DNA from: Dichetophora obliterata
Lineage: Eukaryota; Arthropoda; Insecta; Diptera; Sciomyzidae
NCBI GenBank assembly: GCA_963920525.1
Contig: OY986437.1
Location: forward strand, 31,408,063-31,472,062
DNA length: 64,000 nucleotides
Direction of reading: 5' to 3'
Shown here: piece by piece, positions 44,291 through 55,985 of the stretch
Layout: every line of letters starts with the position of its first letter
Numbering within the stretch: position 1 is the first letter of the stretch
Translations under genes and position numbers: made by a program
The notes under the pieces: model-generated
What the model was told of the DNA's origin: nothing
The model's database searches: none
What the model saw: the letters and a program-made list of their open reading frames with translations, nothing else

Positions 44291-47200
44291 TTTAACATTT
44301 GCTGTCGAATGTGTGATGATGCTGTTGCTGAAACTGGATGCGACTATTAAAACTCATGTATCACTTTTAATCTTTATTCTACTTACTTATTTTAAGTTTA
44401 TTTTTTGCTTAACTTTATATAACTTTTTCGTTTTGCTCCTATTCTTTTTCTATTTGTTTTTTGTTTCTAGAATTTATTTGCCTGAATTTTTCTTTCCTCT
44501 ATCTACTTGCAATGACTGACCCTAGTAATTCGTCTTTTGGCACTAATGAAAATTTAAAATCTCTAGTTTATGTTTTGTGTAGGCAACATGGGGGACTTAA
44601 TATTATTCATTTCAATGCTCGTAGTCTTAACATGGCGAAACTTGATTACATAAAACATATTTTTAATGATTCGTTAGTTGATATTATTTGTGTTTCTGAA
44701 ACGTGGTTGTCAAGTAATATATGTGATTCAATTTGTGATATTAATAGTTATAATGTGTTTAGAAATGATAGATTTTGTAAAAAAGGGGGTGGTGTCGCTG
44801 TTTATTGTAAAGTTAATTTGAATGCAAAAATTCTAAACAAATCTATAGGTCCTGGAATTGAGTTTATCAATATTAGTATTTCGGATAACTGCACAAAAAT
44901 TTTGTTGTCTTGTGTATATAATCCTCATAAATGTAATTCTGTTGATCCCTTGTTTACAGATTTGCTAAACTATAATCTAAATCATGATGTAATTTTAATG
45001 TGCGGAGATTTTAATATAAATCTTTTAACGAATGATTCATATCGACAATTGTTGACGGATAAGATATCATTGGTCGGGTTATCTATAGTAAACACAACTG
45101 AACCAACTCGTTTCTGTCCTAATGCTACTCCAAGTCTTTTAGATTATTTTATTGTATCTGACCTATCGCTCGTTTCACTATTTGATCAACTGTTGTTTGT
45201 TTCCGATCACGATTTAATTTTCTGCTCGTTAAATATAAATATGTCTCGTAATGTCTCTTCTACTTCTTTCTCGTACCGTGATTATAAAAATATCAATTAT
45301 CCTAATATGTTTCATGATTTGTCTTTAATATCATTTAATGACTGCTGCCATTATAGCTCAGTTGATGATAAGCTTTGTTCTCTTACAACCCCTGTTAAAT
45401 ATCTATTTGAGAAACATGTTCCTTTGAGAACAATTGCCTTAAAAAATTCATCTTGCCCTTGGTTATCTCAGAATATTCTCAATGCTATAAAAAAGAGGAA
45501 TAGATTTCACAAGCTTTGGAGAAGAGCACCCTCATCTGCAAACTGGGAAAGTTATAGGATGGCCAGGAATGAATCTGTTCAACTAACAAGGCAGTCTAAG
45601 ACCCGTTATTTCACTGCCAAACTTAATCTGTCCCTTTCTACTAAAACTTTATGGAGCAATATACGGAATCTTGGAGTGAGAAAAAATAATTCCCCTCCTT
45701 GCAATATTCACCCAGACTTATTGAATAATTTTTTTGTTGATAATACTGCACCTTTAAGTAATAATATTACTTCTTTTGGTAGTTTCCGTGCTCCGTTTTT
45801 GTTTGAGTTCACACCTGTTAGTGAACTTGATGTTGGGAATTGTGTGATGCAGATTAAGTCAAATGCTTTGGGTGAAGATGGTATTCCCATAAAATTTATA
45901 AAGCTCATTCTTCCGCATATTATACGTCCACTAACGCACATTATTAACCACTGCTTTATATCTTCTTCATTCCTGAGTGTATGGAAAATTGCAACTGTCT
46001 TGCCCGTGGCTAAAAAATCGAACCCTTCTGGACCTAATGATTTTAGGCCAATAAGTATATTGTCCTCTTTATCTAAGGTATTTGAAAAACTTATTAGTCT
46101 CCAAATTAATTATTTTTTGGTCAGGAATAATCTCTTGTCTCCTTATCAATCTGGTTTTCGGCGGGGGATGGATGTGCTTCGGCCATTGTTAAGGTCTTTG
46201 ATGATATAAGACCTCAATTTGATGCAGGGTTATTGTCCTTACTTTGCCTACTTGATTTTTCTAAGGCTTTTGACAAAGTTAATCACTCATTTCTATGCCA
46301 AAAACTTAGCTATATGTTTGGGTTTTCTTTTAGTGAAGTTAATTTAATTTCCAGTTATTTGTCAAATAGATCTCAAAGAGTTAAAGTTGGCCACAACTTT
46401 TCCCACCATAAGCTCGTCTTAAGCGGTGTTCCACAAGGCTCGATTCTAGGTCCGCTTCTTTTCTCAATTTTTATTAATGACAACTTTTCTGTCTGCAAAC
46501 ATGCTTCTCTTCATGCCTATGCAGACGATATCCAACTTTATCTCTCTGGTAGAATTGAATGCTTGAATGAATTCTCTGGTAGATTGAATGAAGATCTTAG
46601 TAACATACATCAATGGGCTTGTTGTAATGGTCTTCAATTAAACGCTGCTAAATCGTATGTTCTACCAATATGTAAAAACAAAACTATGTTAAATGCTGTT
46701 CCTGAATTATATATTGGTACAAACAAGCTTAATATTGTTACGAAAATTGTAAACCTTGGTTTTTGTATGAATTCGTTCCTTTCTTGTACTGATCATGTTA
46801 ATAATGTTGTCCAAAAAGCTTATTATATTCTACGTTACTTGAGAATGTCCGCCAACTTATGCACTATTGAATTAAAAAAATTACTAGTCCAGCAACTTAT
46901 CATGCCCGTCATAACATACTCTGATATAGTTTACAGTAAACTTGATTCATAGTCTCTGCTGAAACTTAATGTTGCTTTTAATTATGCCACACGTTTTGTG
47001 TATGGGTTAAACAAGTTTGACCATCTTTCTAGCTTTAGAAATGCAATACTTGGTTGTAGTTTGAATGATTATTTCCACGCTAGAAATTGTATTTACATCC
47101 ATAAAATCATTCACACTAAAACACCTCATTATCTCTACGGAAAACTGCAATTTAGCTTATCTAGGAGATGTAACTTACTAATTATCCCCAGACATAGCTC

Positions 47201-47585
47201 TCTAATCAGTTCAAATCTCTTTTTCATTAATGCTGTAAGACTGTGGAATGCATTGCCTCGTAGAATAAGAGAAATCTCGAGGAGGGAAACTTTTAGGCAA
47301 TCAATTTTTTCACACTTTTCTACTACTTAATCTTATCTTATTTTTATTCTCTAAAATTTATTAGTTCTTACTTAGTATTTTTAAGCTAATTAAATGGATT
47401 TTACCATTTTTTTCATGTTTTATTATTGATGTTCACTATTTATGTTTTACTAAGCTTAAGCAAAAATAATTTGTTGTTATCTCTAATTAATTCAATATTG
47501 TTAGAATTTATTTTTCATTGTACTGTAAAAGAACTTAGTTTCTTATTTGTACTGAATTATTTTCGATTTTCTATAAATAAACAAT
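44290..47585 (+). mobile_element. LINE E: CR1/L2-like retrotransposon with full ORF2
   Basis: A plus-strand LINE whose ORF2 is essentially complete. Only the last codons of ORF1 may be present just upstream (a short frame closing at about 44351). The 3' end is near 47585 after a TATAAATAAAC tail. It lies inside the hAT insertion, downstream of the piggyBac element. Confidence 0.8.
44512..47330 (+). pseudogene. ORF2 endonuclease-reverse transcriptase of LINE E
   Basis: Begins at the ATG at 44512 (MTDPSNSSFG). The endonuclease shows NIIHFNARSLN, CVSETWLS, KKGGGVAVYC, MCGDFNINLL, TPSLLDYFIVSD and SDHD near 45202-45213, so all visible catalytic positions remain. A linker with CPWLSQNILNAIKKRNRFHK follows. 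The RT has VAKKSNPSGPNDFRPISILS and PYQSGFR, a frame break near 46165-46172, then LLDFSKAFDKVNHS, SGVPQGSILGPLLFSIFIND, HAYADDIQLYLSG (YADD at 46518-46529) and LNAAKSYVLP. A TAG at 46950-46952 precedes the thumb and the FFINAVRLWNALPRRIRE ending. Two lesions in about 940 codons make it a fairly recent copy. No RNase H. Confidence 0.92.
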
Positions 47586-47800
47586 TTACTGAGAACTAGA
47601 ATGAGAAACTGAAATAATTCCGTAAGCAATTTTATATAAGTTGGAGAAAATCGACTCTTAACTCTGAATAAATTATTTAATTCTTTTAAATCGTTTGCTT
47701 ACTTAGAAATCTATATTCTGTGAAAATTATTTTAATTTAGTAGGAAAAATTTAAAATTGTACCAAAAAAGTACAATTGTACCGAAAATATCAACCCTGAT

Positions 47801-47930
47801 TCTCTCTACTTTTCACGCTATTTTAGCGTGTTTTCGCTCAGAGAGTCCTAAAATATGTATACTCTCTCTACTTTTCACGCTTTTTCAGCGTGCTCTCACT
47901 CAGATAGTCCTAAAAACACTCCAGTAGCAG
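47801..47930 (+). repeat. Minisatellite units 2 and 3 (~62 bp)
   Basis: Two units, each with CTCTACTTTTCACGCT, an inverted AGCGTG partner and TCAGAKAGTCCTAAAA. The internal CACGCT...AGCGTG word is itself a small hairpin, and related CACGC...GCG words recur at 38285, 48165 and 48600. Confidence 0.75.
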
Positions 47931-47984
47931 TATTTTACGCTACGTATTACGCTTGACCTTGAACAAACACCTCTGCCTTAACGT

Positions 47985-48065
47985 CATATGGTTTCAAAGA
48001 GTTTATTCGAACAAGTGTCAAAGTATATAAAACCTAAACAGTAGATTGGTCACAGCTTAATTACT
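47985..48065 (+). promoter_or_regulatory. Possible core promoter (TATAAAA)
   Basis: GTATATAAAACC at about 48022-48033 is followed roughly 25-30 bases on by TTGGTCACAGCTTAATTAC, which could hold an initiator. No convincing coding region follows. A TATA match in AT-rich DNA is weak evidence. Confidence 0.2.
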
Positions 48066-48260
48066 CAAGCCTACTGAAGTTGGAAAGAATAGCGCCTTCT
48101 GCTGAGTTATTGACTCTCAACAGAGTTGTTGTTGTGGCCTTGTTTAAAGTTTCCTTAAGAGACTTCACGCATTTCTAGCGTTTTTTTATAAGCGAAGACA
48201 AGATTGAAAGAGATAATTTTAGAAGAGTTTTTACAAGAGCGCGAAAAAGATAATTGTAGG

Positions 48261-48583
48261 CATGGTATAAATATTTGACAAGGTAGTAGCGTATACTGAC
48301 TTTTTTCTCACGAGCGACGATGGGTAGTTGTCAAAATTAGCTGTTCATGCAATTAATCAAAGAAATCTAAAAAAACAAGCAACGACTTAAACATAGCTAG
48401 TCAAATGCAGCAAACTAAAAACATTCCAATAAACTTCGCGAACAAATTTAATGAATCAAAGAAAAGTTAAAAATAAGCACATAGCTAGTCAACAGCAGCA
48501 AACTACAGCTCTTTTAGCTGTTTTTGACAACTACCAATCGCCAAAAAACTGTCCCGGCTACCTTGTCAAATAATTATACCATG
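48261..48583. mobile_element. MITE with perfect 8-bp target duplication
   Basis: The ends CATGGTATAA...TTATACCATG are exact inverted repeats for 10 bases, and the match resumes inside with TTTGACAAGGTAG / CTACCTTGTCAAA. ATTGTAGG lies just outside both ends (48253-48260, 48584-48591). Inner arms share 'gtagttgtcaaaattagctg'-type sequence. Two direct copies of CATAGCTAGTCAA...GCAGCAAACTA lie in the core. 8-bp duplications occur in the hAT and P superfamilies; a CATG start recalls P-type ends, but the assignment is open. Non-coding. Confidence 0.8.
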
Positions 48584-49244
48584 ATTGTAGGTGAGAGGAT
48601 TCACGCATTTCTAGCGTGAAATATTTATAATTTTGCTCTATTTGACGACAATAAATGTAGGCATTCAGTTGCCAGGAATTATTGTAGTTAATTCTAGTGA
48701 ATTTTTGTTAGAAAATGTAGGAAAACTTTTAAAATGCCGCATTAATTTCAGAATCTGTAATTTAAACTCAAGCCTTGAACAGCAAAAAAATAAAATGCAG
48801 ATTAATGGGAAGCAAGAAGTTACGTAAAATTTAAGTATAAAACCAGGATCAGCTAAATTTTACCCAATTCTTTTTATTTTACTTATAAAAATAAAAAATA
48901 ATAATACATCTTGGTCTTAAAATTAACTTTTTTAGACTCGATAGTTTGCATGTGAGTTCATACGTTCAAGTTTTCTGAAAAGTTAAGGAATTTATGTTGT
49001 CTACTTTATTTGCTGTCGTTTATTTTTGCAGGTCACTGGAGGCCACACACAGACACGTATATACATGATTTTAAGAATCAGCAACAGTTTTTGCATAAGC
49101 AATGTAAAATCTAAGTCAATTAAAAAAGGAAAAAATTACAAACAAATAGGAGTTTTAAAAGTAGTAAACAAACTTAATACTATTCAATTTAGTACCAAAT
49201 AGTTTCATATTCTAGCAACCGTGTGAATTTTTGCGCTCTTGCTC

Positions 49245-49520
49245 TCATTTTAAAATAAGGCTGCCGAAATGAGTAAACGTCAAAAATGTACGCAACCTTT
49301 GCATAAATGAACCTTAAGTAGTGACAATGTCATTAAAAAATTTTGTTTTTTGAGCTAAAATTTTTGTTTTGAAATCAAAAAATGTTGTAGTTTTTTGATT
49401 GAACACATGGCAGTTTTAAAAATACTAGGTAACAATTGTTACTTTGTCAGAATTGGGCTGTTAAAACACGTTTTCTTGTTGAATCACATATCTTTAAATC
49501 TGTCCAGCCGTATCTTAAAA
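49245..49520. repeat. Dispersed repeat copy 2 (inverted partner of 37620-37920)
   Basis: Contains 'aaaaatactaggtaacaatt' and 'gttactttgtcagaat' followed by GGGCTGTTAA, the reverse complement of the 37.7-kb copy at roughly 75 percent by eye. Confidence 0.55.
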
Positions 49521-51400
49521 TATCATTTTCTATTTTTTAAAAATTTTCTAAGTTTGTATATTGAAAAAGTACCAACATTTTTCAATTTTTGGGTCTTTGC
49601 GTTTGACCTTTTTTTTAAAAATCCTTTAAAGCTTTAAAAAATTGTGTTAAATTTCGCTTGTACGAGTATTCATTGCTTTATTCTAAGCTTTTTGCTTTCA
49701 TTAAATTATATTTTCAAAGTATATTTTCTTTATTCTCCGCTTTAATGAACTTAAACACAAACATTTTTGTCCTGGCGCGGTTTTTCTGGCACATTTTTTT
49801 CGAACACTGCTGACTGGAGCAACCAATTCGGCGAATAACTTTACGGAAAGTGTGGCCTTCTAGCAACAACTTTTCTACTCTTTGAATTATTTGTAAGATA
49901 AAATTAAAACCAATATGTCATGCTTTTTAAAGTATCGTCACTATTTCCAATGGGGAAGGTTTTTTTTAAGAGACTTCAAGGCAGAAAACAACAGAAATTT
50001 TAAAAGATGTGTTTCACAAAACTAAAAATAAAAACAGATGTGCCTCTAAAACTGACATCTGGAAGCTGATGTCAACATTTAATTAAAATTTCCACATTAA
50101 ACTTAAATTCTAACTACAACCAAAAAATAGCATGACTCTTATTTTTGGAGTTGTTCTTAGTTTCGACTTGAGTCGTGTAAATAGTATGTCACTTTTTGGC
50201 AGCTGGCTGAGTAACACAAATTATATATCAAAGGAATCCAGAACTAGTTTAAATTTTACAGATATGATAAATCATAGTGTTTTTAAAAAAAAGAAAATAA
50301 AAATAAGAAATAAATCTTGAAAGTTTGGATTCACCCGAAGAGTTGATGTAAAAATGTGTTTTCTGTCAATTTTGAAAATCTGAAAAATCGAAATAATGTA
50401 TTTTTGTTGAAAACATATGCTTTGGTATCTAAACCTAAACCAAATGTATTTTTAAAATTTTTTATTTAAGATTTGATAAATTGAGTGTTAAAAGCTGAAG
50501 AGAAACATAAAATTAATCTCTTTTATTTAGAACGAAAAAGACAGAATACTCTTAAAAGAATAAACGAAGTTTTTGGGACAAAGATTAACTGTATTTCTTG
50601 CAGTTTTTTTATCTAGTCACAACCACTCTAATAAATTTGTTTTTTACAACACTGGAAATCAACAGCTTCATAAGCATTGAAATAAATTTATATATTTTTA
50701 CACTTTGTTTACTTAAAAACAAAATAGCCCAAATTGCTATTTCTGAAACGATTTACACGAATTACAAAATAAATATACAAAAACTTATGGCTTAATTCGC
50801 ATACGAATTTTTCATGTATCATTTAAAACGTATGTTAACTTAAAGCAAGGCCAGAGAATACAGTTTTTTGGTAGACTATAATGTAAGACTAATTAAGGAC
50901 AGGGTTTTTTTATGGTAAACATAAATAAAGATTATAAAAATAATGTAATTTCACAGAACTTTGCGGAATTTAACACCTGCTAAATGTGGACATGATTGGT
51001 CAAAAGGTGAAGGGAAATGGGTGGTACTTTGCTGTAAGGTCATATATGATTTATTATTAATGTTAGGATACGGGAATTTGGTACACAGCTGGATATCTTA
51101 TAAACAACCTTCGTTAGGCTGAGGCTAAGGTAGGGAGTGAATATCACTGAACTGAATTTAAAAAATATTTATGCTAAAATAATTAAATACGGTACAAAAC
51201 TAAGTGTTACAAAGATTAGAAACATAATGATTATGAGATTTAGCTAATAATTTCCACCTTAATTGAATCAGCTATACACCCACTTACATATATTGAAGAA
51301 TTACAAATTACACTGTAAGCTTTTTGTACCTTTTTTCTCTGTATTTGATAGTTTAAACGTTTTTCACTTAATTCTGGTATAAGGAATCTCGTGATGACAT
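49521..51400. other. No gene seen
   Basis: AT-rich. Frames at 50132-50320 and 50598-50795 lack recognisable domains or splice context. Confidence 0.4.
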
Positions 51401-51439
51401 TTGTTTTACCATTTTAGAACAAAATTTTCTTTTTTAAGA

Positions 51440-54290
51440 TATATCAAAAATTACTCAAGATATGCACTCCTTTTCATGTTGATAACTCTTGAACCATTAG
51501 GATTTTCATTTTGGTTTCTTGAGCAAAGTTCTTTCTTGCTGTCAGTCAAAGCGACACATTTCTCTGAAGAGTTATTAATTCCAGAATCCTTGGACATTGA
51601 ATTCTGTTGTGTTCATGTTAAGTTTGGTTCCTTGAGCCTTTTTATTACATGCTCATATATTCCTCCCCTTTCTACCTTAGAAGTTTATAGCAAACATTTG
51701 GCTTCTATTAGTAAAGTTTGCTCAAAACTGCAATCTAATGATCATATTTGAATAACTGGAGATTTTAACCTGCCAAACGTTTCTTGGAACTGCTGTTCTG
51801 AAATTCCTGGAATATTTTTACCTTCGTCTGAAAGTTCATCCGATAATTACTTTTTAAACGAGCTCTCAATCCAAGGCCTGTTCCAACTTAACTGCATCTT
51901 TAACAAAAATAATCTTTTGCTTGATCTGGTGTTTTTTGATGACAGCAATATCGCTTCTGTGTCTAAATCAGATCCTCTGGTTACACCCGAAGATTCTCAT
52001 CATCCAACATTAGAAATTATTTTAAATTTTCCAAAACCATCTGTGCAGTACTATGATTCTCAACCGCCTATTGAGTTTAACTTAAAAAAAAACAAACTAC
52101 GTGATTTTGAAGAATAATTTGTCTAATATAAACTGGAATTCTATTCTAAATATTAATACAAAAAGTTTATCTTCACAGAGTCTTGATGATGAGGTATATG
52201 CGTTTAAAAGAACGCTCAATGATCGTTTTCTTAAAGCTGTTCCGCAAAGGAAAGCCTCTTTGACATCGGGTATGGTATATAAATGAATTAAGAAAAGGAG
52301 GAACTTGAAATCTAAATACTATAAAAAATATCGAAAAACACATAACATATGCGATTTTGGATGCTATACCTCGATTAAATACAGTTACCAACAGTTATGC
52401 AAACAATCCTTAAATATCTACCTAACAAAAGTAAAATTAAACATCAAATCTGATGCTAAATCCTTCTGGAACTTTGTTAACATAAAACGTAAGATTGATT
52501 CCTATCCTTCTTTTATTAAGTATAATTCTGTTGAGTCTGATAATGATAATAGTATTTGCATTTTTTTTGCTGACTTTTTCAAGACGACTTATTCATCATC
52601 GTCCTATGAATATTTAAGTTAACCTTTCAATATTCAATCTGGGGATATTTATTTCCCAATAATTGACACAAACACAGTCTTATCATTTTTAAAAAATATT
52701 AAAACATCACATAAAAGTGGTCCTGATAATATACCTTCATGTATATTAAAATACTGCTGTGAAGAATTAGTAACTCCAATCTCTTTACTATTTACTACAT
52801 CATTAAAATCCTGCTATTTTCCTGCAGCCTGGAAGCATTCAGTTATCATTCCGCTGCATAAATCCGGAAATTGATAATAAAATTAATTGATAATTACCGT
52901 GGCATCGCAAAATTAAGCGCTTTGCCTAAACTTTTAGAGGCAATTGTTACGTCACGACTATCGCATAGCGTTAAATCTTTAATGTCAACTTACATCAAAA
53001 ACTATAGAAAACTTTGGAAAAGGCATGCAGACTGATGTTATTTACACGGATTTTAGCAAAGCTTTTGACGTTGTAAATCACAAAGTATTGATCTTAAAAT
53101 TACATCTTGTTATATTTCCTATACCGTTGGTAAAGTGGATTGAATCTTACTTAAGCAATAGAACACAATCAGTTCTTTTTAAGCTCAAGAAATCACACGA
53201 GTTTCCTGTTACTTCAGGAGTACCTCAAGGAAGTCATCTTGGGCCTCTTCTGTTTCTATTTTTTATAAACGATTTGCCATCTGTCATATTGTAATCTAGC
53301 ATCTTAATGTTTGCTGACGACGTCAAACTCTTCCTTTCTTTTAAAAATGATAATGACGCTGTATTTTAGCAAGCCGGCATTGATCATCTTCATAACTGGT
53401 GTAAAACGAACCGTATGAACCTCAACATGAAGAAATGCAAGCATATGTCTTTCTCGCGCAAACCACCAATTAAATGTACCTTCAAAATTTGTGGTTAACT
53501 ATTGGAGTCCTTAGATATTTTCAATGATCTTGGAGTTACAATGGATCCTAAACAACGCTTTAATATTTATGTAAATAAAATAATAAATAGAGCAAATAGT
53601 ACTTTAGGATTTATTAAACGTTGGGCAAAAGAGTTAAATGATCCATTCATAACGAAAACCTTATTCACTTCCCTAGTGCGGCCTATCCTAGAATACGCTT
53701 CAGTTGTTTGGTGCCCACGATACGGTTGTTACATAGACGACATTGAATCAGTGCAGAAACAATTGTTTTGCTTAAACTATCTTTATTATAATACTGATTT
53801 TCACTTACCATCTTATGAATATCGGTTACGACTCTTAAATCTTCCTTCTTTAAAAAATTGGCGAATTATGATAAATACTTGTTGGATTACAAAACTTATA
53901 CATGGATATGTCAACAGTTCATATTTTTAACGAGTAAAGTATATTTTAATATTCCTTTTCGTCCTAGAAGATCTTTTGAGTTACTCCACATGAACTTTTG
54001 TAGAACTAATTTTTTGCAAAATGAACCTCTTAGAAGCGCTTGCGGTGATTTTAATTTTGTATCTGATGTTATATCCTTAAGTGAATCCATGGACTCAATC
54101 AAACATAAAATTATAGATTACCTGCAGTACCGACGTTGAATATGTAAAGTTCTTTCAAACATATATCTGATGCATCTGGTGATTTTTAAACACATTATCA
54201 TTAATTTAACAATCTAAATGGATAAATGGATAAATGGAATTTAAGAGAAAAAGTTTCTCTTAGTTATAGCCGATAAATAAAATAAAATTA
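51440..54290 (+). mobile_element. LINE F: decayed jockey-like retrotransposon
   Basis: A plus-strand, 5'-truncated LINE from mid-endonuclease to a 3' end with GATAAATAAAATAAAATTAT near 54272-54292. The last ~140 bp of coding and 3' UTR sequence are duplicated directly downstream (next entries). It is a different family from A-E. Confidence 0.8.
51450..54139 (+). pseudogene. Endonuclease-reverse transcriptase of LINE F
   Basis: Endonuclease remains: SEELLIPESLDIEFCCVHVK, CSYIPPLSTLEVY, then after a TGA ITGDFNLPNVSWNC and LDLVFFDDSNI. RT remains: NIKTSHKSGPDNIPSCILKY and PAAWKHSVIIPLHKSGN near 52695-52875, [13 protein letters not shown] (about 53045), [21 protein letters not shown], a stop, then LMFADDVKLFLSF with catalytic FADD at 53310-53321, NDLGVTMDPKQRFNIYVNKI, TSLVRPILEYASVVWCPRYG, and a C-terminus with LRSACGDFNFV ending KIIDYLQYRR. 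At least five stops or shifts. FADD and the LGVTMDP...RPILEYASVVW series fit jockey-like LINEs. No RNase H was seen. Confidence 0.85.
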
Positions 54291-54425
54291 TAAATTACCT
54301 GCAGTACCGACGTTGATTATGTAAAGTTCTTTCAAATATATATGTGATGCATCTGGTGATTTGTAAACACATTATCATTAATATAACAATCTAAATGGAT
54401 AAATGGACCTAAGCGTATAATGGAA
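54109..54425 (+). repeat. Direct duplication of the LINE F 3' end
   Basis: ATTACCTGCAGTACCGACGT and the following 'gtaaagttctttcaaa...gatgcatctggtgattt...aacaatctaaatggataaatgga' occur at about 54115-54235 and again at about 54294-54408, ~90 percent identical, separated by the A-rich tail of copy 1. ATGGATAAATGG itself is locally repeated. Confidence 0.75.
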
Positions 54426-55828
54426 AATTTTGGTGTATAAACATCTAAATAATCTGAATGGACCTAAACCTGGGATCTTCAATTGCCTCATATCTTCATG
54501 ATAATTGTGACTACATTTGTCGACGGTACCATGGTGTCTTAGTGTCTTTTTACCTCTTGAAACACTACGTTAGATCGATTTGTAATATATTAATATGAGT
54601 GGCCGATAAGACCTAGTTTGTCTTGGTGCCTGCGATCGCAACTGGTTTTCTTTATTTTATGAAAATTGGTTTGGTGAAGTTGACCTAGTTTGTCGAGCAA
54701 CCACCCTGTTAAGCCAGGATCTCACCGGCTTCAGGAATACGGAACGATATATATTATATATTTGCTTATTGGAGTGGTGTTTTATTGGGTATGAGACCTT
54801 GTTTATCACACGACTCCGCCGATGTTCGGATACAAAAATTTTTGCAAACTAGACCTTGTTTGTCTTGAAAACGCAACCCTGCTATGCTGTCTGATTTTAT
54901 CGATTTTGACTTAACTTTTTTTTATTATTTTTTATACTAGCAATTTACTAAAACTTTTTAGTTTGTTAATAATACATTATTTCATTCAAAATCATACTTT
55001 ATATTTTTGAATTGTATTAAATATCTTATTTTATAATTTTAAATTTGCTATAAAACCTGTTAAGGTTTAGCAATCAAGTAAATAAAAAAATAATTCTGGA
55101 CAACAACTTTGCTGAATAAATGAATATGAAAAAATCGCTTCCAGTGGGTCTTATCGAGTGATTTCTACAAAAAGTCAAACGAAAAAAATTCGAACAACAT
55201 TGCGTATGAGTAACATTTTTTGCTTTGAAGCGTTGAAAGCGGGCAAGACATATGTCGCTTATTAAAGGTTTAAAGACAATTTTAAATAATTTTTCGTTAT
55301 ATATTTATTCAACAAAATTGTTGGCAAGAATAATGGAAAGAAATTTGCTAAAAAACCAAAATGAATATCCGAATGGTTCAAGTGTTCTCAACATGCAAAT
55401 ATGTGCGTATCTGGACTAATTAAAAAAAAATTTGCACTAAAGTCTTCGGTAAAGTGGAAAAACGGACGTTACTACGATATTCCTCATATTTAAATTTAGT
55501 GAAAAACGTTGAAATTATTCAATACATATTTTCGTGCCGCACAGTGTTATTTATTAAAAACAATTTGCACGTAATTTTCTTTATACGATAATTACGTAAG
55601 AGATCTTGATTAAATTTGGTACAAGTAGGGTTTTTGGGGTCGCTGATTGCTGATCGTCGCTACAAACTCGAATTTCAGTGCTGCTAATTCTTAATATTCC
55701 TATCATGTGAACAAATATGAGAAATAAATCAAATATAATAGCCACACTGGGACCTTTTTTGACAAAAGATTTTTTTAAAATTAGTAAAAGATAAAATGTC
55801 ATTGAGCAGGTAAATAATTATATATGGT
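54426..55828. other. Non-coding; repeated GACCTAGTTTGTC motif
   Basis: GACCTAGTTTGTC or GACCTTGTTTRTC occurs four times (about 54610, 54680, 54793, 54853), each after a sentence-like unit of 60-110 bases. This suggests a decayed tandem repeat or LINE 3' UTR array. 54900-55800 is AT-rich with no recognised gene. Confidence 0.45.
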
Positions 55829-55830
55829 CA

Positions 55831-55925
55831 GTAGGCCGGGTCGATTTGTGGGGAGGCAAAAAAATCGCCCATTACATTCTAGGGATCAAAATAAGAAACT
55901 TTGCCCGAAGAACTATGCCTGTCAT
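55831..55925. repeat. Partial arm of the adjacent foldback family
   Basis: GGGTCGATTT, AAAAATCGCCCATT and 'attctagggatcaaaataag' followed by AAACTTTGCCCGA match the left arm that starts at 55986. Confidence 0.65.
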
Positions 55926-55985
55926 AGTGGAACTATACCTGTCATAGTGGCACTATAACATGCCAGTCTAAATATCTGACCATTA

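Larger units (their letters stand above)
38408..47798. mobile_element. hAT-type insertion (9.4 kb) with perfect 8-bp target duplication
   Basis: The ends are CAGGGTTGATAT and, on the complementary strand, CAGGGTTGATAT (12 of 12). ATTCTCTC lies immediately outside both ends (38400-38407 and 47799-47806). Joining the flanks restores an uninterrupted minisatellite. An 8-bp duplication plus CAGGG ends is the hAT signature. No hAT transposase is seen. Most of the length is made of later insertions: a pogo-like element, a piggyBac element and LINE E. The primary element was therefore probably short and non-autonomous, or lost its gene. Confidence 0.85.

Noticed and set aside
48633..48827. 64-codon frame downstream of a TATA-like box
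   Set aside because: No splice or domain support, and the distance to the TATA box is interrupted by a MITE.
49031..49204. Possible exon after a TTTTTGCAG acceptor
   Set aside because: Open for about 57 codons but Lys/Asn-rich, with no downstream donor; likely chance in AT-rich DNA.
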